Position numbers and translations under genes: made by a program. 36,705 nt of DNA from Gracilaria caudata (taxonomy: Eukaryota; Rhodophyta; Florideophyceae; Gracilariales; Gracilariaceae). The notes below the pieces were generated by a model that was not told the DNA's origin, did not search any database, and worked only from the letters and a program-made list of their open reading frames with translations. Positions 18,001-26,600 of this stretch are shown piece by piece (within the stretch, counting starts at the first letter, position 1; each line of letters starts with the position of its first letter). The DNA is taken from positions 1 to 36,705 of the forward strand of contig JASCIV010000159.1 of NCBI GenBank assembly GCA_030374735.1. The letters are read 5' to 3'.

Positions 18001-20243
18001 ACAGTTCCCCCTTCCACACCATCACTAGTATTAGAACGTGCTCGTTTCTGCCCGTGGTTCCGTCCACTTCCAGCAGTTCTGTGATTAGGTTCGGTTTGGG
18101 TCGCTTCGTTTGCTACAGAATTCCGCCTTCGATCAACACCCTCTTCCTGTGGTTTATCATTCCGCATCCGCTTCAGGGCACACTCAAATCTGTCCGCCGC
18201 TTCCGTTCTGCTCAAATCCAGTAAGACACTTAAGCCTTCGACGACTGCTTGGCGGTTCTTGGGAAATTGGGCTCTAAACAATGCGGCATAGCGGTTAAAT
18301 ACGTCTGTACGTGACCGGAGAGGAGACTTTCTGTTCTTCAAATCGGACATGAAGACCTTACGAAGCTCTGCAGGACGTATCATCGCTAGGAGAGATTCCG
18401 CTTCCACAGCACGAGATTCTTTTGCCTCTCGATCACGTCCGAAACGCTCTTTATACTTTGGGTGAGCAATGCAGTTGGGCCTTACTTGATCGGGTCGACA
18501 AATATGGCAAAAGTATCGCTCCGGCAGATCGGCAATGCGCCGGAAACCCATGCACTTACCATGCTGCCATTTGTCGCACTGATCACATGCAATCATTATG
18601 CCTGAGTTTTCTTTCGATCCACACGGGCACCTAGTTTCATCCGTTCCGGAATCGCCTTCTTCGTCGTCGTCTCCAAGCGAAGGAACGCCTCCGTCGCTCG
18701 CTTCGCGGTCGCTGTCATTTGGGTCGTGGTCGTTATCTTCGCTTTCTAGACCATTAAGTGAAATCGGTCTGCGCCTAGATCTTCGTCCCCGTTGCTTCGT
18801 TGACCGCCGACTTCTTCGCCCAGATGAGCGATTGGCATCGCGGGATGATCGTGACCTAGGCGTATGATACTTAGATTCGTCTTCTGCTGCGGTGCGCCGC
18901 TCTTGATCGCTGTTCCTTTCGCTAGACTTGTCCGAATACGATTCCACTAGCGGCCTTCGCTTCGGCCTCGCCAATTGATCTTCATCGGCCTTCCCTCTAA
19001 TAGGCATTTTGCCCGATTCCAGGTTGCGGACGTCAGAGGCGACGGCGTTTAAGTCTGCGATGGAAGTGGCGGAATCAGAAGGGCGTACGGTGCGGTCGTG
19101 CGTGTTGCCCACATTTTCGTTTTCCACTGGAGACGTAGATTTGTGCAGGTCGACAGTACCATTTTCCCCTTCAGTAGCACTGGCCGAGTGTGATGTTACA
19201 ACGGTGACGGAGCCCTTTGAAACGGGTTCCAAGTTTGGACCGAGGCGCGTAACGTCTCTCGGTTCTCTCTTTTGTGGAAGATCGTTCTGTCGGATCACAA
19301 GAGGCCGCAATGCATTTTCAGCCAACATGGGCTTGTGGTCTTCATTCTCAGCGGTTAGATTCTCCGATTTGTGCAACAGACGGAGAGGAGTGACCAATTC
19401 CGGTGACGGGCGGGCACAAGTGGATTGGGAGGCGTTATGTTGCAAGACAGTGGAGGCCTCGGACGGTTCTGTTTGGACAGCGGGCTTTTCTGGGGATACT
19501 GTGTTTGGGACTTCGTTGGTAGCTTCTACCAACATGGAGAGACATGACTTGCTGGACTTGTCCGGCGCGGGTTTGACGGGCTCATACGCTCTTGAAAGGT
19601 GTGAAGGGCCGACTTCGTTGTTTGTGCCGGGTATTGTATCGGTGGGATTGATAAGGTCGGCAAGTCCTCTCGCACGAGCGGGGGGAGCGGGTTGGGACGT
19701 GGTGGACTGCACGGAAGTGGAATTGACATCATTGGTAGGAGGGGGCAAAATAGGGTTGTGATGCTCGCCCAGAGGACGGAGCTTATCGAGAGGCGACGTG
19801 AGAGATCTCAAGGGGGGAACGTCGGGCTGCATCAACGATGGAGGTGGTACTCCAAGAGGCTGGCGCTGGTACGAAAGTGGCTGCGGGTAGTAGTAGAGCT
19901 GCGACGGAGGGTAGGCGTAACCGACGTGCCAGGGGTAGGCGTACTGGTGCGAATGCCATGGGGAAGCCCGCAGACCTTCGGGCGGGGGTGGCTCAAGCAA
20001 CGGGGGAGGAAGCGGAGGGCGGAAAGGCTCGACGCGCCACTCGGAGAGGCCGGGAAGGCGTTCGACGGGCGGCAGAAAGGCGGGCGGTGGCGCTGGCGCG
20101 GATGACGGAGGTGGAGCGGAGTCCGGAGCGGTAGGAGGCAAACGCACGGAGCGACCGGCAGCAAGTCCGAGCAACGCCTCGGCGCCGGCGCCGGCGTCGG
20201 CGGAGGAAGGCTCTGTCATGGTGCGCGGCGGAGGTGGCGACAT
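15066..20243 (-). CDS. Large PHD-finger chromatin protein, mostly disordered
   Basis: A single frame with in-frame ATGs at 20243 and 20219 gives about 1,725 residues; the open frame upstream starts at TTG. The N-terminus is Pro/Tyr-rich. One PHD finger lies at about 536-585 with the Cys4-His-Cys3 pattern: CPCGSKEN, IACDQCDKWQHGKCMGF, then YFCHICRPDQ. It resembles the PHD of Set3/MLL5-type readers, which bind histone H3K4me. A helical segment of about 80 residues follows (LLAMIRPAELRKVFMSDLKN to DRFECALKRMRND). No SET domain is present. The rest is Ser/Pro/Arg/Lys-rich with many SP dipeptides, and the last 150 residues are Gly/Arg/Ser/His-rich, RGG-like. A nuclear role as a transcription or RNA-processing scaffold is inferred. 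It is divergent from eS8 across a GC-rich island. Confidence 0.82.
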   Translation of the reverse strand: MSPPPPRTMTEPSSADAGAGAEALLGLAAGRSVRLPPTAPDSAPPPSSAPAPPPAFLPPVERLPGLSEWRVEPFRPPLPPPLLEPPPPEGLRASPWHSHQYAYPWHVGYAYPPSQLYYYPQPLSYQRQPLGVPPPSLMQPDVPPLRSLTSPLDKLRPLGEHHNPILPPPTNDVNSTSVQSTTSQPAPPARARGLADLINPTDTIPGTNNEVGPSHLSRAYEPVKPAPDKSSKSCLSMLVEATNEVPNTVSPEKPAVQTEPSEASTVLQHNASQSTCARPSPELVTPLRLLHKSENLTAENEDHKPMLAENALRPLVIRQNDLPQKREPRDVTRLGPNLEPVSKGSVTVVTSHSASATEGENGTVDLHKSTSPVENENVGNTHDRTVRPSDSATSIADLNAVASDVRNLESGKMPIRGKADEDQLARPKRRPLVESYSDKSSERNSDQERRTAAEDESKYHTPRSRSSRDANRSSGRRSRRSTKQRGRRSRRRPISLNGLESEDNDHDPNDSDREASDGGVPSLGDDDEEGDSGTDETRCPCGSKENSGIMIACDQCDKWQHGKCMGFRRIADLPERYFCHICRPDQVRPNCIAHPKYKERFGRDREAKESRAVEAESLLAMIRPAELRKVFMSDLKNRKSPLRSRTDVFNRYAALFRAQFPKNRQAVVEGLSVLLDLSRTEAADRFECALKRMRNDKPQEEGVDRRRNSVANEATQTEPNHRTAGSGRNHGQKRARSNTSDGVEGGTVRHDAGHIESGVEIDLNSDSRGMSREERKLQQTMKLFARMEERERERKRPRTTENGTSPRTSPPGRPKTSRAGSQVRGSAAKASVSPPVVESQEVAAKPTLSDVRQQNRSTESKHKRHLTEPTVSSPSEAKSLQKPQSLQSHPDAEQTGVSSKAPNASRSNGEPTKDINRRERDSRSRDRFEKPNSNRKDSVSPDSHSFGNRRRKHMMTEKVRSNESKRRRTGSSLRDVDRRSSLDKDFPDSERPLDIQLFVSGPSVLGSTKLMRESASHTEGERTEEREPSSGDKERNGAVKPNRKEWLLMKERIMAMNKSVGMEPDKSPVKKRLLTERRIEDIEEEESREKGEGETGERPPAKVLPTVSVSMVVVSEKKSLPDNGQILESTRLVLREEKKEAANSEREKGKTFIHALKKRPSMLAAAHRSPESEERNSKPNDLPLEELEEHDGIQRHKPSPRLLSPKASPRSPPHSSEERSSKPATPTLKMPSPRASTPKHLSSSFLSGSLATETQSSPRRRSPIASPKLRSSPLPSFKSAIRSTAKSSLRDSQSLSPMAIADDNESQMEKPPVAPATESQSSRKKSPSPSPERQIPLKSAPRTSSPQSQGNSRPEKKDTAKPERERTPSETLITKSAQTVTNSKSEAEVIPEEKKNTDEPKDPDSALTATAPIPLSRSPAPPVNALRSIRSMPVAEIRKASLAQSTSIASVDVQKPRSSDADETSKADMPSSGTTISDVFQRRLEGFWKPATKTTVKPPVKPNSAPPPVASIKGSTAKLGAALPLSSKPNLDSLRNSTGLSPRVSNMGNGYHRGSGQSFRSKSMDYERSRGSIPSFSQSKRSHSFSHGRGYARSSSHGLNSGKPSFHEDRRRFGPARDSGHHGRDDDKGKNGGTPTQLWSRSYAYRNSRPSMSDDHERNMSRRPGGGPPDSDGLRRSRKPLQESWMSMGGPRQSGGLLGMNGGSSRRMNGDGHGRGSRRGHSHHG

Positions 20244-21151
20244 GGCGTGGGCGACAGAAGGCGCGCAGCCGTTGCGCTTGGTCTTGAGCAAGCGTCGGGG
20301 CCCCGATCGGACCGCGCCAATTCACGCGCCCTTTTTTTGCGCATGGCACACGAGCTGGCATGCGTGTGCACAGCGAGCGTACTACGCCACTCGCGCTGCA
20401 CCGCGGCGCCACGTCCGCGCTCGTCTGGCGTGAGAGCCGTGTGTTTCCGCAGCGCTGCGCGCTGACGACGATGCGACTGCGCCGGCTGGAGCGGTGCGCG
20501 TGGCTGAGCGCGACGACTGCGCGCGTTTCGACGAGCGACGCTGGTGAGCGGGCGCTCGTGGCGCGCTGCGCGTGGCGCGCCACATGCGTGCCACGCTGGC
20601 GCGAGCCTCCACGGCTGACGCTGCGCGCTGCGCGCGACGGGGGGGCACGAAGACGACGGCGGCGCGACGACCATGGAGCGAACAGACGGCTGCGCGCGCA
20701 ACGCGCTGACGACTGTGACCGGCTGCATGCGGCGCTGCGCGCAGGCGCTGCGCGTGGAGACGGCGGTGACGACGGGTCGCAGCGCCGTTCGGTTGCGTCT
20801 CGGCGGTGCCAGCCCGTTCAAGTGTGCGCTTAATGGCGCCCCGTACGTGGCCACGTTGCACAACTGCGGGGTTTTTGCGGACGATGTGCCACTTGGGCTG
20901 TGGCCCGGTACGTGCGGACCGGGCTGCCTCTTCTCCTTCGTGTGGCCCGGCGCCATAGCCGCTCCAGATCCATTTTTGATCCAAATCAGCGCATGAGCCC
21001 GTTGCCGCCGTCGACGTCCGTGCTGCGGCACTGATCGCCATCGCCGACGGCGATTGCCCAGCTGTCTGACCGTGTTGTCGAAGAGGGCGCACCACCCCCT
21101 CCTCCGCAAGTGCATCACGCGCGCGTCCCTGCGTCCCTATACCAGCTCATC
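20244..21151. promoter_or_regulatory. GC-rich divergent promoter island between PHD and eS8 genes
   Basis: Roughly 900 nt of conspicuously GC-rich DNA separates the starts of two divergent genes. Frames are open on both strands because of composition; their translations are Arg/Ala/Ser-rich with no domain. The motif GCTGCGCG recurs at least six times (for example near 20453, 20563, 20622, 20627, 20733 and 20746), and a GCTGACGAC motif recurs near 20461 and 20706. I interpret it as a shared promoter with degenerate repeats rather than as coding sequence. It is not excluded that a short noncoding exon lies here. Confidence 0.5.
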
Positions 21152-21853
21152 ATGGGTACGTCGCCGATCTTCTACGCTTGCTTCTCATGCGCGTTTCGCG
21201 CTCGCTATTTGCTAACCTTGTTTGCCGTGTCCCAATCTGTAGGTATTTCGCGCGACTCCCGCCATAAGCGTCGTCTCACGGGTGGAAAGCACCCCTACTT
21301 CCGCAAGAAGAGAAAGTATGAGCTCGGCCGCCAGCCAGCGCATACCAAGCTCGGTACCAAGCTCGTCCGTCCAGTTCGCGTTCGCGGCGGAAACCTAAAG
21401 ATGCGTGCCTTGCGTCTTGAGACTGGCAACTTTGCATGGGGATCAGAGGGCATTGCCCACAAGTCCCGTATCTTGAACGTTGTGTACAACGCCTCCAACA
21501 ACGAACTTGTGCGTACCAATACTCTAGTCAAGGGCTGCATAGTGCAGGTTGACGCAACACCTTTCCGTCGTTATTATCACAACTACTACGGCATTGATAT
21601 TGGAAAGAAGAAGGCTGGTGAGAATGAGGGTGAGACGATCTCAGAAAAGACCGCCCAAAAGCAGGCGAAGAGAGCTGCCGATCGTCTACCACTCGACGAA
21701 GGTGTAAAGGAGCTTTTCCAAAGCGGTCGCTTGCTTGCTGCACTTTCATCGCGCCCTGGTCAGTGCGGAAGAGCAGATGGTTACATTCTCGAAGGGAAAG
21801 AATTAGAGTTTTACTCTCGCGCTATGCAAAAGAAGAAGAAGGCGGGCAAGTAA
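21152..21853 (+). CDS. RPS8: 40S ribosomal protein eS8 (RPS8), two exons
   Basis: Exon 1 is only ATG plus one G (21152-21155); exon 2 is 21243-21853. Splicing gives MGISRDSRHKRRLTGGK, the canonical eS8 start, followed by RKKRKYELGRQPAHTKLG, VRVRGGNLKMRALRLETGNF, GIAHKSRILNVVYNASNNEL and LVKGCIVQVDATPFRRYY. The end has RPGQCGRADGYILEGKELEF, typical of eukaryotic eS8, and a basic tail. The protein of about 204 residues sits in the small ribosomal subunit body. The intron is a multiple of three and has no stop, so unspliced RNA would still be translatable, giving a 29-residue insertion after Gly2. It is divergent from the PHD gene. Confidence 0.96.
   Translation: MGTSPIFYACFSCAFRARYLLTLFAVSQSVGISRDSRHKRRLTGGKHPYFRKKRKYELGRQPAHTKLGTKLVRPVRVRGGNLKMRALRLETGNFAWGSEGIAHKSRILNVVYNASNNELVRTNTLVKGCIVQVDATPFRRYYHNYYGIDIGKKKAGENEGETISEKTAQKQAKRAADRLPLDEGVKELFQSGRLLAALSSRPGQCGRADGYILEGKELEFYSRAMQKKKKAGK
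21156..21242 (+). other. Spliceosomal intron in eS8 (87 nt)
   Basis: Donor GTACGT follows ATGG, and acceptor CCAATCTGTAG precedes GTATTTCG. Removing it restores the conserved MGIS start of eS8. The position, immediately after the start codon, is common for ribosomal protein genes in intron-poor eukaryotes. Confidence 0.93.
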
Positions 21854-22889
21854 GTCCCATACTGCGGTCGCTTTTGTTGTGTGTTCAATTTCTTAAATAT
21901 GCCTCACGCCTTGGGGCAAACCTACGCACTATGCCTCTGCCTGGCTCATTTGTGAGTTGAGAAATAAAACCTTCACCGGGACCGCGCACTGTTTCCTTCG
22001 TGGAACACGCATACTCGAGAGTGCCGTGAATCACTGCTATTGCCATATCGACAGTGATAGAGTTCGATCCGGATTGATTCCAATCAAACGCGTCAAGTTG
22101 TTCACCGTTTGTCTTTTATGTCATATGTCAGTAATTTGAGAGCTCTATCAATCACATCCTGACACCCTACTTGGGCTGTGTGTTATCACCTTTCCATCAT
22201 GGGATACATCTTAGCGCACAATACATCTGATTCTCTTACGCTCTTCGCACAAATACACGATCTGTGTCTCATCATCATGATCGGTAAAACGTATAGCGAC
22301 CACTCGAATTCCATCCCGTTTATTCGCATACTCTTGGGTGCTAAGCCTGTATCTACAGTACACTTTATACTTGAAAGCTTCCAGTTCCTTCAAGGTGAAA
22401 AAATGGCTTCGGCTTGGTCACGAGTGCCTGGCAAAAGGCGAAAAGGACCAGGACCAGGACCAAGGATGATGAAACAAGCGAAACCCTCTCCCATTTCTTC
22501 GAAACGAGGCAATTAAGAAAGGTCTAATTTAATGGCTTCGTATTGCTGTCGAACGCGTGGGCCACGTTCTCGATGACGTTCCAGCGACTTCCCACACCAG
22601 ACGCGGACACAGCGTTGGGGGGCGATACCCGACAAGGCGCTGCGTGCCGCCAAAGCCTGTGCTTCGTAGTTCAACATCACTTTAGTGCAAATTCCAACTC
22701 CGTACTTCCGCCGAGCGACTTGTCCCACCAACGGTATCCGTTGTACCCGTCGCCTGCCTTGACTGATTGGCGACGTGATTGTGGTGCCCACTAGTGCAGC
22801 AGCCCGATCCGCTAAGGGGCTGATCGGCAAGTCTTTGTCGGTTAGGAGGAGTATAGCGCTAGCGATCTCATTAGCATCTGCCTTCCATC
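21854..22889. other. Intergenic region upstream of RPN2, possible minus-strand exon inside
   Basis: About 1 kb with no ATG-started gene. It contains the eS8 3' UTR and the RPN2 promoter. A minus-strand frame near 22211-22411 is listed separately. A second minus frame at 22513-22830 begins with TTG and has no recognisable domain. Confidence 0.45.
22211..22411 (-). CDS. Possible exon or ORF fragment of unknown protein
   Basis: The minus-strand frame reads a protein-like charged sequence (YKVYCRYRLSTQEYANKRDG, IRFTDHDDETQIVYLCEERK) ending with a stop at 22211. The overlapping plus-strand frame looks like its hydrophobic antisense shadow, which favours the minus strand. There is no in-frame ATG, so a real gene would need an upstream exon, for example in the frame at 22513-22830. 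Acceptor candidates are weak. I recognise no family. Confidence 0.22.
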   Translation of the reverse strand, partial: RSHFFTLKELEAFKYKVYCRYRLSTQEYANKRDGIRVVAIRFTDHDDETQIVYLCEERKRIRCIVR

Positions 22890-25800
22890 ATGGGTGTCGC
22901 AGTCGAATCAATCGTCCCAAGCTCAGCCGCCCCCGCATTGTCACTTTTGGAAGAGACTGAACCGATCCTTCAAGCTCACGCGCTTCGAACTCTGAATACG
23001 TTGGCTGATTCTTTCTGGCCAGAAATCTCCGGAGCAGTTGTGAAAATTCAAGAACTGTCTGAAGATGATAACTTTTCTGAGCGAAACCTCGCCGCCATTG
23101 TTGCGGCAAAAGTTAACTTTCATCTGGGTTCCCTAGACGAAGCACTGCACTACGCACTGTCAGCAGGACATCTGTTCGACGTCGATGCTGAGTCTCAATT
23201 CGCGAACACCCTGCGTGCGAGATGTATTGATGAATACATATCCATGCAAAAGAAGCGCGAAGAAAGAGAAATTGAAAATGGCGAGGCCGGTACAAACAAT
23301 GAACATGCATATGCTGCTGCGTTGCAAGACGTTGTTGAACGCGTTTTAAATGGGTGCATCGAAAAAGGAGAAGTACACGAGGCGATCGGGGTAGCGATTG
23401 AAGCTCATCGGTTAGACAAGATCGAGGCAGCAATCATAGAAGGATGCAAATCCGCTGCTGACAAGAAGGAAGCACTTGCGTACTGTTTTGAATCAGCTCT
23501 GCATCTCGTCACATCCAGGGGTTACCGTGCAAAAGTTCTTGATCTCATCGCATCGATTCACGTAAGCCAATTCTCATACGATGCAAGAAACTACATTGCG
23601 GTTGCAAATTGCTATGCTTTTACAGGAAACGCAAAGGGTGTTGCAGACATCCTTCTCAGTCTGGTTGATGACACCAAGGTCGCCGGAAAGGAGAATGAGT
23701 CCAACCTTGAATTGATGGCTCTGCAGATTGCCTTTGACATTGTTGACAACGATGCCCCGTTTTTCGCCGCCAAGGTCTTGGATCTGCTTCCGGAGCCCAG
23801 AGTCACGGAGACTACGACATCCCCTTCAGTAACACAGAACGAACAACCTGCACGGGCTACAGACGAACCTGTCCCAATGGAAACAGAAACAACAGATGCA
23901 AGCAACCCGGCAACTGAAGTTTCGGCGCCGACGGCATCCATAGAGCAGGGGTCCAACCAAGACAAGAAGATCCTGAAGATTAGAAGAGTTCTTATTGGGG
24001 AGGCGACTGCTGAGTTGTACTTTGATTTCTTATGTAGCAAAAACAAATCGGATATGTATCTGCTGAAGAAGATCAAGCAGTCTCTTGACGGCCGAAGCAG
24101 TGTCTGCGATTCTGCGCTGCTATTCTGCAATGCCATCGCTCATAGTGGCACCGCCATTGACAATTTCCTTCGAGAGAATTTGGACTGGCTCGCGAGGCAT
24201 ACTGCCTGGGCAAAGTTTTCAGCAACAGCTTGTCTTGGTGTCATTCACGCGAGGCATACTTCGGCTGCTCTCAACCTTCTCTCTCCATACCTCCCGTCAA
24301 ACACGGCATCGCGAGGAGCAGCAACCGCATATTCCGAGGGCGGTGCTCTGTACGCCCTTGGATTAATAGCTGCTTCGGGAGGACGTGACGCGACTTTGGC
24401 CGTTGAGAATAACAGACCAGTAATTGCAAAGCAGTATCTATTGGACGCTTTACGTGTCCCGGAAATCAATGAGGTCGTAAAACATGGAGCGTGTCTCGGT
24501 CTTGGACTCTCAACAATGGCGTCGTGGGACGGGAAGAGCAGAGAAAGCGAGTATTATGAAGAGCTGAAGAACGTTTTGTACACTGATTCTGCTGTCGCGA
24601 GCGAGGCGGCAGGAATCGGTATGGGACTGATTGCATTAGGGTCCGGGTCTGAGGACGTTTGCAACGAAATGTACGCATACGCCATTGAGACCGAGCACCA
24701 AAAGATCATTCGTGGCCTTGCTCTTGGAATTGCTCTTGTTTGCTACGGAAGAGAGGACGACGCCATGCCGATGATCAAGAAGATGCTTGCTGAGAATGAG
24801 CCGATCATGAGGTACGGATCTATGTACGCCGTTGCCTTGGCGTATTGTGGAACTGCCGATAATAAGGCGATTCGACTGCTGCTTCATTCGGCAGTGTCCG
24901 ATGTGAGCGATGACGTGCGTCGAGCTGCTGTAATAGCGCTCGGTTTTGTATTATTCAGACACCCAAAGTTGCTGCCAAATATCGTCTCCCTTCTCGCAGA
25001 GAGTTGTCATGCTCATGTTCGTTACGGCGCAGCTATGGCTATCGGTATATCCTGCATGGGAACTGGTATGCCCGCGGCCGTTAACATCCTCGAAAAGTTA
25101 ATCTCCGAAGATCCTATCGATTTTGTGAGGCAAGGGGCATTTATTGGTTTGGCTCTTGTGTTTATGCATCACACCGAAGAAAGATCTCCAAAATCAGTTC
25201 TGATGAGAAAGAACTTGGAGAGCACATGGAGTGCAAAACTTGAAGACGTTATAACTCGTTTCGGAGCAGTGGTTGCTGGTGGAATCGCCGATGCGGGCGG
25301 AAGAAACGGGGTTATCGCGCTGACTTCGGCAAATGGACACCCAAGAATGACTGCCATTGTTGGGCTTGCAATGTTCACTCAGTTCTGGTATTGGTTCCCT
25401 CTTGTGCACTTCATTGGGCTGACTATAAAGCCAGCTGCGTTGATATGTCTCAACAAGGACTTGAAGATGCCCAAGATGAGGGTAAAAAGCGACATTTCGG
25501 AGGATTTGTACGCTTATGTGCCTCGTGGTCCACCGGAAAAGACCAAAGAAGTTGCAAGTGCTCCGAAAGCTATTTTGAGTGTCACGGCAAAGAGCATTGC
25601 TCGGGAGAAGCGCAGAGCGGCTGCACGAAAGAAGGATTCAAATAGTAAGATTTCATCTAAGATTGCGGAGAAAGCAGAGTCTAAAAAGAAGGACGAGGCT
25701 GAAGTTGAAGACGAAAAGGCGAACAAGGAAGACTCTAAGAAGAAGGCTCCAGCTCCATACACAATTCTGCAGAACCCTTGCCGAGTTTTACCGGCGCAGG

Positions 25801-26174
25801 AGAAGTATATCAGCTGGGATGTACCTGGAGTGACAGAACAAAGATATGAACCGGTTGTGAATGGAAGAGTGGCCGGTATTGTGCTGATGCGGGATCGAAA
25901 GCCTGGCATGGAAGAGGATACGGTTCCTATGCAGACGCTTGTACTGCCCCCGCCTCCTACGACGACAGCTCAGCAGAGTTCTGCTGCTAACGGAGGGGCT
26001 ACCGTGGTGAACGATGGGGATGATGACGATGGAGACGTACCGGTTCCGGAGACATTTATATACCGGGATGAGGACAAGGAGGAAGAGAGAAAGGACGGTG
26101 AAAGTAATACTGGCGGTAAGGATGGGGACGTGAATATGGGTGGCGGCGGTGCTGGAGAGAACACAGCTGTGTAA
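22890..26174 (+). CDS. RPN2: 26S proteasome regulatory subunit RPN2 / PSMD1
   Basis: A 1,094-residue frame with ATG at 22890, the usual length for RPN2. The N-terminal helical region (LLEETEPILQAHALRTLNTL, FWPEIS) is followed at about 300-355 by a low-complexity linker, then the proteasome/cyclosome repeats (about 400-800) with glycine-rich units such as GGALYALGLIAASGG, HGACLGLGLSTM, AAGIGMGLIALGSG, IIRGLALGIALVCYG and YGAAMAIGISCMGTG. These build the toroid of the 19S base and support deubiquitinase and Rpn1/Rpn13 docking. A Lys/Glu-rich insert at about 895-955 precedes the C-terminal beta domain. The tail contains PVPETFIYRDED, resembling the Rpn13-binding C-terminal motif of human RPN2, here followed by about 35 further Gly/Asp-rich residues. 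Start and identity are firm. Confidence 0.97.
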   Translation: MGVAVESIVPSSAAPALSLLEETEPILQAHALRTLNTLADSFWPEISGAVVKIQELSEDDNFSERNLAAIVAAKVNFHLGSLDEALHYALSAGHLFDVDAESQFANTLRARCIDEYISMQKKREEREIENGEAGTNNEHAYAAALQDVVERVLNGCIEKGEVHEAIGVAIEAHRLDKIEAAIIEGCKSAADKKEALAYCFESALHLVTSRGYRAKVLDLIASIHVSQFSYDARNYIAVANCYAFTGNAKGVADILLSLVDDTKVAGKENESNLELMALQIAFDIVDNDAPFFAAKVLDLLPEPRVTETTTSPSVTQNEQPARATDEPVPMETETTDASNPATEVSAPTASIEQGSNQDKKILKIRRVLIGEATAELYFDFLCSKNKSDMYLLKKIKQSLDGRSSVCDSALLFCNAIAHSGTAIDNFLRENLDWLARHTAWAKFSATACLGVIHARHTSAALNLLSPYLPSNTASRGAATAYSEGGALYALGLIAASGGRDATLAVENNRPVIAKQYLLDALRVPEINEVVKHGACLGLGLSTMASWDGKSRESEYYEELKNVLYTDSAVASEAAGIGMGLIALGSGSEDVCNEMYAYAIETEHQKIIRGLALGIALVCYGREDDAMPMIKKMLAENEPIMRYGSMYAVALAYCGTADNKAIRLLLHSAVSDVSDDVRRAAVIALGFVLFRHPKLLPNIVSLLAESCHAHVRYGAAMAIGISCMGTGMPAAVNILEKLISEDPIDFVRQGAFIGLALVFMHHTEERSPKSVLMRKNLESTWSAKLEDVITRFGAVVAGGIADAGGRNGVIALTSANGHPRMTAIVGLAMFTQFWYWFPLVHFIGLTIKPAALICLNKDLKMPKMRVKSDISEDLYAYVPRGPPEKTKEVASAPKAILSVTAKSIAREKRRAAARKKDSNSKISSKIAEKAESKKKDEAEVEDEKANKEDSKKKAPAPYTILQNPCRVLPAQEKYISWDVPGVTEQRYEPVVNGRVAGIVLMRDRKPGMEEDTVPMQTLVLPPPPTTTAQQSSAANGGATVVNDGDDDDGDVPVPETFIYRDEDKEEERKDGESNTGGKDGDVNMGGGGAGENTAV

Positions 26175-26528
26175 AGTCTGAGCGGGTTGAGGGGGGGAAA
26201 GAGAAAACAGTTTTTGAAGCGGGTAAAGACTTGTCTCATCGGTCGCCAGTTTTGTTTATTGTGTGTTTAGCACAGTACGTTAGCTATCTAGCGCTTGTTT
26301 GTCGCAACTTAGTCGATGTTTCTAATGTGAACTTGAGAATGCGTTTATGAAGCGCCCTTGCACATTGCACGTCGTGTGTGGCTGCGTTCCTTGTTGACGG
26401 CAGAGCGTCTTCTTCCCAAGCTGACGGTGACAGGCGGGGGGCTGCGTGGATCAGTGCTTGGCGCCGTTGTGGAGTTCACGGCGAGAGTGCGAAGCCCCGT
26501 TCAGCGAGGGCGGTCACAGCGAGCAACT

Positions 26529-26536
26529 TGACGTCA
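26529..26536. promoter_or_regulatory. CRE-type palindrome TGACGTCA
   Basis: A perfect CRE, the bZIP dimer site, about 350 nt upstream of the RCC2 ATG. It lies within 75 nt of a G-box and an E2F-like palindrome. Function is inferred from consensus and clustering only. Confidence 0.4.
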
Positions 26537-26550
26537 TGGGGTCCGTGAGA

Positions 26551-26562
26551 TGGCGCCACGTG
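26551..26562. promoter_or_regulatory. TGGCGCCA overlapping a CACGTG G-box
   Basis: TGGCGCCA at 26551-26558 overlaps the CACGTG E/G-box at 26557-26562, the core site for bHLH or bZIP factors. The GGCGCC core recurs 40 nt downstream in the E2F-like site. Confidence 0.38.
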
Positions 26563-26588
26563 TATACGGATTTAGATACAAACCCGAA

Positions 26589-26600
26589 TTTGGCGCCAAG
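26589..26600. promoter_or_regulatory. E2F/DP-like palindrome TTTGGCGCCAAG
   Basis: It differs by one base from the symmetric E2F site TTTGGCGCCAAA and lies about 290 nt upstream of the RCC2 start. A further GCGCGCCAA, the reverse of TTGGCGCGC, occurs at about 26617. E2F control of an RCC2-type mitotic gene is plausible but inferred. Confidence 0.42.

Noticed and set aside
20216..21118. A 300-codon minus-strand frame in the GC-rich island
   Set aside because: The translation is Arg/Ala/Ser/Pro-rich low complexity, frames are open on both strands because of GC content, and it overlaps the starts of two well-supported divergent genes.
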